DNA of 64,000 bases, taken from the NCBI RefSeq assembly GCF_000723405.1, contig NZ_CCAE010000005.1:62001-126000 (forward strand), read 5' to 3'. This document shows, piece by piece, positions 59,318 through 64,000 of this stretch (position 1 is the stretch's first letter; every line of letters starts with the position of its first letter). The DNA is from Hydrogenophaga intermedia (lineage in GTDB: Bacteria > Pseudomonadota > Gammaproteobacteria > Burkholderiales > Burkholderiaceae_C). The position numbers were made by a program, and so were the translations under genes. The notes under the pieces are model-generated. The model was not told where the DNA came from. It saw only the letters and a program-made list of their open reading frames with translations, and searched no databases.

Positions 59318-60679
59318 ATGTCGAAACCCTCTCGTCAGATGACGCTCATCGCGTTCATGCAGGCCCAGAACTGCACCAACTACGCCGGCTCCTGGCGTCA
59401 CCCGTCGAGCATGACGGACTACCTGACACCCGAGTACTACCAGCGCGTCGCGCGCACGCTGGAAGAAGGCAAGTTCGACATGGCGTTCTTCGACGACCGC
59501 CTGGCCATCCCCGACATCTACGGCGGCAACCACCGCGACACCGTCAAGTACGGCGTGCGCGCCTTCAAGCTGGAGCCGACCTCGGTGCTGATGGCCATGG
59601 CCATGGCCACCTCGCGCCTGGGCCTGGGTGCCACCTACTCAACCAGCTATTACGAGCCCTTCCACATCGCCCGCCTGTACGCGACCCTGGACCTGATGAC
59701 CAAGGGCCGCGTGGCCTGGAACGTGGTCACATCGATGAACGACTCGGAGGCATTCAACTTCGGCAAGGAAGACCACCTGGAACACGACCTGCGCTACGAC
59801 CGCGCCGACGAATTCATGGAAGTGGTCATGGGGCACTGGGACACCTGGGAGGACGACGCGATCAAACCCGACAAGGAAGCGGGCACATTCGCCAATCCGG
59901 ACAAAGTCCATCGCCTGGACCACGTCGGCCAGTACTTCAAGTCGCGCGGCCCCTTGCCCGTGCCGCGCTCGCCCCAGGGCCATCCGGTGATCCTGCAGGC
60001 CGGCCAGAGCGGCCGGGGCCTGGCCTTTGCCGCGCGCTGGGCGGAGGTGGTGTTTTCCAAGTACCCGACGCTGGACAACGGCAAGAAGCAGTACCAGGCG
60101 CTGAAAGACGGCGCGTCCAATGCGGGCCGCGACCCGGGCACGCTGAAGATCGCGCCGGAGTTGAAGATCATCGTGGGCGAGACGGAGAGCATCGCCAAGG
60201 AAAAGCGCGAGCTCATCGCCAGCCTCTCGCGCCCCATCGACGGCCTGACCATGATGGGCGAGACGCTCAACATCGACTTCTCGGGCCGGCCCTACGAGCA
60301 GCCGTTCACCGACGCCGAGCTGGCCGCCATGTCCTGGCAGAGCCTGCGCGACAAGGTGGTGCAGGTCAGCGGCAAGAAGAACCCCTCGGTGCGCGACTTC
60401 GTCGAGGCCTCCGGCCGTGGAACGCTCAATGACGGACCCGTGTTCTGCGGCACCGGCACCCAGGTGGCGGACCAAATGGAAGAGTGGTTCAAGACCGCCT
60501 GCGACGGCTTCGTGCTGTCGGGCACGACGGTGCCGGGCACCTACGAGGACATCGTGCGCCTGGTCGTGCCCGAGTTGCAAAAGCGTGGCCTGTTCCGCAA
60601 GGAATACGCCGGCAATACCTTGCGTGAAAACCTGGGCGTGCGCCGGCCGTACGCCGGCGACTGGAAGCGCAAGGCCTGA
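59318..60679 (+). CDS. FMN-dependent monooxygenase, NtaA/SnaA/DszA (LLM class) family
   Basis: A 453-aa two-component flavin monooxygenase. MTLIAFMQAQNCTNYAGSWR, YYQRVARTLEEGKFDMAFF, GRVAWNVVTSMND, NFGKEDHLEHDLRYDRADEF and PVILQAGQSGRGLAFAA are typical of this family, which includes nitrilotriacetate and dibenzothiophene sulfone monooxygenases. It needs FMNH2 from a separate reductase, and one is encoded divergently 430 bp away. Substrate unknown. AGGA precedes the ATG; the stop overlaps the next start (TGATG). Confidence 0.9.
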   Translation: MSKPSRQMTLIAFMQAQNCTNYAGSWRHPSSMTDYLTPEYYQRVARTLEEGKFDMAFFDDRLAIPDIYGGNHRDTVKYGVRAFKLEPTSVLMAMAMATSRLGLGATYSTSYYEPFHIARLYATLDLMTKGRVAWNVVTSMNDSEAFNFGKEDHLEHDLRYDRADEFMEVVMGHWDTWEDDAIKPDKEAGTFANPDKVHRLDHVGQYFKSRGPLPVPRSPQGHPVILQAGQSGRGLAFAARWAEVVFSKYPTLDNGKKQYQALKDGASNAGRDPGTLKIAPELKIIVGETESIAKEKRELIASLSRPIDGLTMMGETLNIDFSGRPYEQPFTDAELAAMSWQSLRDKVVQVSGKKNPSVRDFVEASGRGTLNDGPVFCGTGTQVADQMEEWFKTACDGFVLSGTTVPGTYEDIVRLVVPELQKRGLFRKEYAGNTLRENLGVRRPYAGDWKRKA

Positions 60680-62076
60680 TGGGATCCGACGCCATGAGCC
60701 AAGCCACCCCTGAAGTGCGCATGATGTCGGCCAGCGGCATCCTGGGCTACGGATTCCCCGAAGCCTCACTGGAAGCCGCGCTGGCCCGCGAGCCCCACAT
60801 GATCGGCGTCGACGGCGGCAGCTCCGACCCCGGCCCCCACTACCTGGGCTCGGGCAAGACGCTGAACTCGCGCCTGGCGATGAAGCGCGACCTGTCCCTG
60901 CTGCTGCGCGGCGCCATCCGCAAGGGCATTCCCATGATGGTGGGCACCTGCGGCGGTGCCGGCGGCGAGCCCCACCTGCAGGTGTGCGCCGACATCATCC
61001 GCGAGGTGGCGCGCGAACACGGCCTGAGCTTCAAGATGGCACTGATCCACGCCGAGCAGGAGAAAGGCTTTCTGCTGGAGCAACTCGCGGCGGGCAAGAT
61101 CCGCCCCCTGGGCGGCGCGCCCGCGCTGCAGGCCAGCGACATCGAAGGCGCCGAGCGCATCGTCGGCATGATGGGCCCGGAGCCCTACCGCCAGGCCCTG
61201 GCCGCGGGCGCGCAGGTCATCCTTGGCGGCCGGGGCACCGACCCGGCGCCCTGGGTGGCGCTGGCCATGCACCACGGCCTGCCGGCCGCGCCAGCCTGGT
61301 ACGCCGGCAAGATGCTCGAATGCGCCTGCAACGCCGCCATCCCCAAGAAGCACGACTGTCTGCTGGTCACCGTGGGCGAGGACTTCGTGCAGGCCGAGCC
61401 GATGAACCCCGAGCTGCGTTGCACGCCGATGTCGGTGGCGGTGCAGGCGCTGCACGAGAACGCCAGCCCGGTGACCCGCTACGAGCCGGGCGGCATCGTC
61501 GACAGCCAGGACTGCGAGATCAGCGCGGTGAACGAGCGCGTGGTCCGCATCACGGGCATGGACTGGAAGCCCGCGCCCTACTCCATCAAGCTCGAGGGCG
61601 CGCGCCGCGTGGGCTTCAGCGCCTTCACCGTGGCAGCCACGCGCGACCCGGGCCTGATCGGCCAGATCCACAGCTTCCTGGAGTTCGTGCGCGAATCCAC
61701 CGCCACCAAAGTGCGCGCACTGGGCATTGCGACCGAGGACTACCGCCTGGTGCTGCGCGTGTACGGGCAGGACGGCGTGATGGGCGAGTGGGAGCCGGTG
61801 AAGGACACCCAGGCCCTGGAGCTGTCCATCCTGGCCGAAGTGGTGGCCTCGACGCAGGAGGTGGCCAACGCCGTGCTCTCGCTGGCACGCGTGACCTTGT
61901 TGCACTCCGACTTTCCGGGCCGCATGTGCCGCGAGGGCAACATGGCCTTTCCCTTCTCGCCCTCGGACATCGAGCGCGGCGCGATCTATGAGTTCATGCT
62001 CCAGCACGTGCTGGACATCGACGACCCGCTGCGCATGTTCCCCATCGAATACGAAACCGTCGGAGCCACGCAATGA
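60679..62076 (+). CDS. AtuA-family acyclic terpene utilisation-like protein
   Basis: A 465-aa protein of the AtuA/DUF1446-like family (MIGVDGGSSDPGPHYLGSG, MVGTCGGAGGEPHLQVCADII and GGRGTDPAPW are conserved). AtuA is needed for citronellol/geraniol use in Pseudomonas; its biochemistry is not settled. The start overlaps the monooxygenase stop by one base; ATG 60694 is an alternative. It overlaps the DUF4387 gene by four bases, and the two families are frequent partners. Confidence 0.85.
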   Translation: MGSDAMSQATPEVRMMSASGILGYGFPEASLEAALAREPHMIGVDGGSSDPGPHYLGSGKTLNSRLAMKRDLSLLLRGAIRKGIPMMVGTCGGAGGEPHLQVCADIIREVAREHGLSFKMALIHAEQEKGFLLEQLAAGKIRPLGGAPALQASDIEGAERIVGMMGPEPYRQALAAGAQVILGGRGTDPAPWVALAMHHGLPAAPAWYAGKMLECACNAAIPKKHDCLLVTVGEDFVQAEPMNPELRCTPMSVAVQALHENASPVTRYEPGGIVDSQDCEISAVNERVVRITGMDWKPAPYSIKLEGARRVGFSAFTVAATRDPGLIGQIHSFLEFVRESTATKVRALGIATEDYRLVLRVYGQDGVMGEWEPVKDTQALELSILAEVVASTQEVANAVLSLARVTLLHSDFPGRMCREGNMAFPFSPSDIERGAIYEFMLQHVLDIDDPLRMFPIEYETVGATQ

Positions 62077-62384
62077 CACGCCTGAAGGACATCGCCAAAG
62101 CCTGCAAGAGCAAGAACGCCGGGCCCTTTCACGTGACACTGGACATCATGTTCGACGACGCCACCCTGTTCGAGCGCGTGCGCCGCACCGGCACCATCCG
62201 TGCCGAACTGATCGCCTCGCTCTATGGGGTGCCGCTCGATCAGGTCCAATTCACCGAGTACCCGCCCGCCCTGGCCTGGAAGGCCACCATTCCCCGCCGC
62301 ATCCCCTCGGGCGCCATCGGCGACACCGACATCTACGGCGCGCAGCAGCACGCCCCGTTGCTGGACATCGACGTCGCCATCTGA
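62073..62384 (+). CDS. DUF4387 family protein
   Basis: A 103-aa protein. TRLKDIAKACKSKNAGPFHVTLDIMF and ITASLYGV-like LIASLYGVPLDQV followed by PALAWKATIPR are conserved in DUF4387. Members occur next to AtuA-like proteins and are probably small subunits. The ATG overlaps the AtuA-like stop by four bases. Function unestablished. Confidence 0.88.
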   Translation: MTRLKDIAKACKSKNAGPFHVTLDIMFDDATLFERVRRTGTIRAELIASLYGVPLDQVQFTEYPPALAWKATIPRRIPSGAIGDTDIYGAQQHAPLLDIDVAI

Positions 62385-62404
62385 GCCCGCCCCAAGAGAC
62401 CCGC

Positions 62405-63811
62405 ATGTCCAAGCTCCCCGACACCCCCGTCACCTTCCCCAACATTGCCGAGCAACTGGCGCGCTTCGCCACCGACCTGCGTGGCGAGGAATTGCCCCCC
62501 GCCGTGTGGGCCAAGTCGGTGCACCACATCGTCGATGCCATCGGCCTGGGTTTTGCCTCGCACCACTTTCCCTTCGCAGCGCCCGGCCTGGCCGGCATCG
62601 CGGCGGCCGGCGCCACGGGCGAAGCCTGCGTCATCGGCAGCCCGCTGCGCCTGTCGGCGCGCGACGCCGCCATGGCCAACGGCTACCTCATGCACGGCCT
62701 GGATTTCGACGACACCCACCCGGCCAGCATCGTGCACCCCACGGTGGCCTGCCTGCCGGCCGCGCTGGCGCTGGCCGAGACGCGCGACCTGAGCTGGGGC
62801 GAACTGCTCGCAGCCTACGCGGGTGGCATGGAGACCTGCATCCGCCTGGGCCAGTCGGTCAACGGCGGCTTTCACCACGCGGGCTTTCACGCCACCGGAC
62901 TGCTGTCGCATTTCAGCGCGGCGGTGGTGGCCAGCCGCCTGCTGGGCCTGTCCGCCGAGCAGTGCATCGGCGCGCAGGGCATCGCGGCCAGCACAGCCTC
63001 GGGCGTGCAGGTCTTTCTGGAGAACGGCGCATGGACCAAGCGTCTGCACCCCGGCTGGGGCGCCATGGCCGGCATCAGCGCCGCGCACCTGGTGCAGCAG
63101 GGCTTCAAGGCGCCGCTGCGTCCGTACGAAGGCAAGTTCGCCTTCTTCGAAACGCACATGCAGACGCACGTGGGAGAGGTCGACTTCGCGTCCATCGCCA
63201 AGGGCCTTGGCGAGCGCTGGACCCTGCTCGACACCGCCATCAAGCCCTACCCCGTGTGCCACTTCATCCACGGCTGCGCCGAGGCCGCCCTGCAACTGCA
63301 CGCCGAACTGCTGACCCGAGGGCCGGTCGCACGCATCACCTGCGAGCTGCCCGAGGCCACGCTGCCCATCGTGGCCGAGCCGGCGGCCGCCAAGGCCGTG
63401 CCGCGCAGCGACTACGAAGCCAAGTTCAGCGCGCCCTTCGTGGTGGCGGCCTGCCTGCTCAAGGGGCGCTTCGGGCTCAAGGAGCTGGAAGACGACAGCC
63501 TGGTGGACGCCGAGACCCTGGCGCTCACGCAGCGCGTGCGCTGCATCAAGGAAGAAGGCTCGCCGTTTCCCAAGTATTTCTCCGGCGCGCTCACGGTCGA
63601 GTTCGAGACCGGCGAGGTGCTCACGCGCCGCGTGCCGGTCAACCTGGGCAGCGGCGAACGCGCGCTCACGCGCGAGGACATCGTCACCAAGTTCAAGGGA
63701 ACGGCCGGCATCGTGCTGGCGCCCACGCGCCTGGACGCCGTGCTCGGCGCCCTGCTCGAGGCCAGGCCGGACACGCCGGTGCGCGCCATCACCCGCCTGC
63801 TGGGCCAATAG
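62405..63811 (+). CDS. MmgE/PrpD family protein
   Basis: A 468-aa protein of the 2-methylcitrate dehydratase/aconitate isomerase-like family. HHIVDAIGLGFASHHF, ANGYLMHGLDFDDTHPASIVHPTV, HATGLLSHFSAAVVAS and KPYPVCHFIHGCAEA are hallmark segments. The common function is dehydration or isomerisation of tricarboxylate-like acids. It ends the plus-strand operon after AtuA/DUF4387, so it may dehydrate a branched hydroxyacid. Substrate unknown. Confidence 0.92.
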   Translation: MSKLPDTPVTFPNIAEQLARFATDLRGEELPPAVWAKSVHHIVDAIGLGFASHHFPFAAPGLAGIAAAGATGEACVIGSPLRLSARDAAMANGYLMHGLDFDDTHPASIVHPTVACLPAALALAETRDLSWGELLAAYAGGMETCIRLGQSVNGGFHHAGFHATGLLSHFSAAVVASRLLGLSAEQCIGAQGIAASTASGVQVFLENGAWTKRLHPGWGAMAGISAAHLVQQGFKAPLRPYEGKFAFFETHMQTHVGEVDFASIAKGLGERWTLLDTAIKPYPVCHFIHGCAEAALQLHAELLTRGPVARITCELPEATLPIVAEPAAAKAVPRSDYEAKFSAPFVVAACLLKGRFGLKELEDDSLVDAETLALTQRVRCIKEEGSPFPKYFSGALTVEFETGEVLTRRVPVNLGSGERALTREDIVTKFKGTAGIVLAPTRLDAVLGALLEARPDTPVRAITRLLGQ

Positions 63812-63870
63812 CCATTCACACCGTGGCGCGCGCCGCCCTGGTGTAAGCTCCGCCCGGCTTTGCAGCCCCC

Positions 63871-63894
63871 AACGCACGCCCTCCGGCGTGCGTT
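63871..63894 (+). terminator. Possible terminator after the MmgE/PrpD gene
   Basis: A perfect 10-bp stem AACGCACGCC / GGCGTGCGTT with a CTCC loop is followed only by GTCGTC, without a real T-run, so efficiency is uncertain. It lies 60 bp after the operon end. Confidence 0.55.
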
Positions 63895-63922
63895 GTCGTC
63901 TGGGCTGAAGCGCCAGGCTCCC

Positions 63923-64000
63923 TTGAACAGACACCCGCAGCTGCGTTTCCATTTACCCGAACTCGAGACCTTCCTGGTCGTGCTCGAGGAGGGCAGCTTC
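63923..64000 (+). CDS. LysR-family transcriptional regulator, N-terminal fragment
   Basis: The last 78 bases form an open frame from a TTG (63923) that runs off the window. It encodes LRFHLPELETFLVVLEEGSF, the opening helix of a LysR DNA-binding domain. A later start may exist outside the visible context, and the rest of the gene is missing. It follows the catabolic operon in the same direction and may be its regulator. Confidence 0.75.
   Translation, partial: MNRHPQLRFHLPELETFLVVLEEGSF

Overview
The window is high-GC DNA from a betaproteobacterium of the order Burkholderiales, most likely family Comamonadaceae (Hydrogenophaga/Acidovorax/Variovorax-like). Support comes from the exbB-exbD-lpxK-trm112-kdsB-adk run, the clpS-clpA pair, four Bug-type extracytoplasmic solute receptors, a PEP-CTERM protein, and both dimeric and monomeric NADP-isocitrate dehydrogenases. 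No insertion sequence, integrase, CRISPR array or rRNA operon was seen. This looks like chromosome, with housekeeping blocks separated by accessory catabolic and regulatory blocks.

Layout. 1-2.5 kb: purD (cut by the window edge), yebC and a YjgR-like ATPase. 2.6-10.7 kb: an uptake/catabolism block with a LysR regulator, a Bug receptor with both subunits of an aconitase-X type dehydratase, a convergent operon of two Bug receptors around an FAD oxidoreductase, and an IclR regulator. 10.5-16.8 kb: a DksA-like zinc-finger protein, a PEP-CTERM protein, clpA/clpS and small membrane proteins. 16.8-28.4 kb: a signalling and stress island with two hybrid histidine kinases, an NtrC-type sigma-54 activator, an extra-looking rpoN, an L,D-transpeptidase, a PA2169-type four-helix-bundle protein, an SDR oxidoreductase and a Gln-rich disordered protein. 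28.5-39.1 kb: icd, a DUF192 protein, monomeric IDH, sodB, xseA, exbB/exbD, lpxK, trm112, kdsB and adk. 39.2-46.7 kb: an orphan disordered protein, DUF6152 and membrane proteins, asparaginase, lexA, a D-2-hydroxyacid dehydrogenase and a FimV-like protein. 46.7-53.0 kb: an acyl-CoA catabolism run. 53.06-53.27 kb: tRNA-Pro(TGG) and tRNA-Arg(TCT). 53.3-64 kb: a divergent catabolic island with a Bug receptor, two dehydrogenases, a flavin reductase fused to an IclR-type ligand domain, an FMN-dependent monooxygenase, AtuA/DUF4387 and MmgE/PrpD proteins. A LysR gene cut by the window end closes the window.

The most interesting signal is the 19.6-28.4 kb island. By eye I find sigma-54 type -24/-12 elements (GG-N10-GC, mostly with TTGC at -12) in front of rpoN itself (11 of 12 consensus positions), both divergent genes at 28.0 kb, the hybrid-kinase operon, and a nearly symmetric element between the sigma-54 activator and a small membrane protein. 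This suggests a self-contained, autoregulated RpoN circuit driving envelope or stress functions. Two other oddities stand out. One hybrid kinase has a degenerate ATP-binding domain, lacks a stop codon and reads into the PA2169-family protein. One flavin reductase carries an IclR-type effector domain with no DNA-binding domain. Functional names rest on motif recognition by eye; no database search was run.
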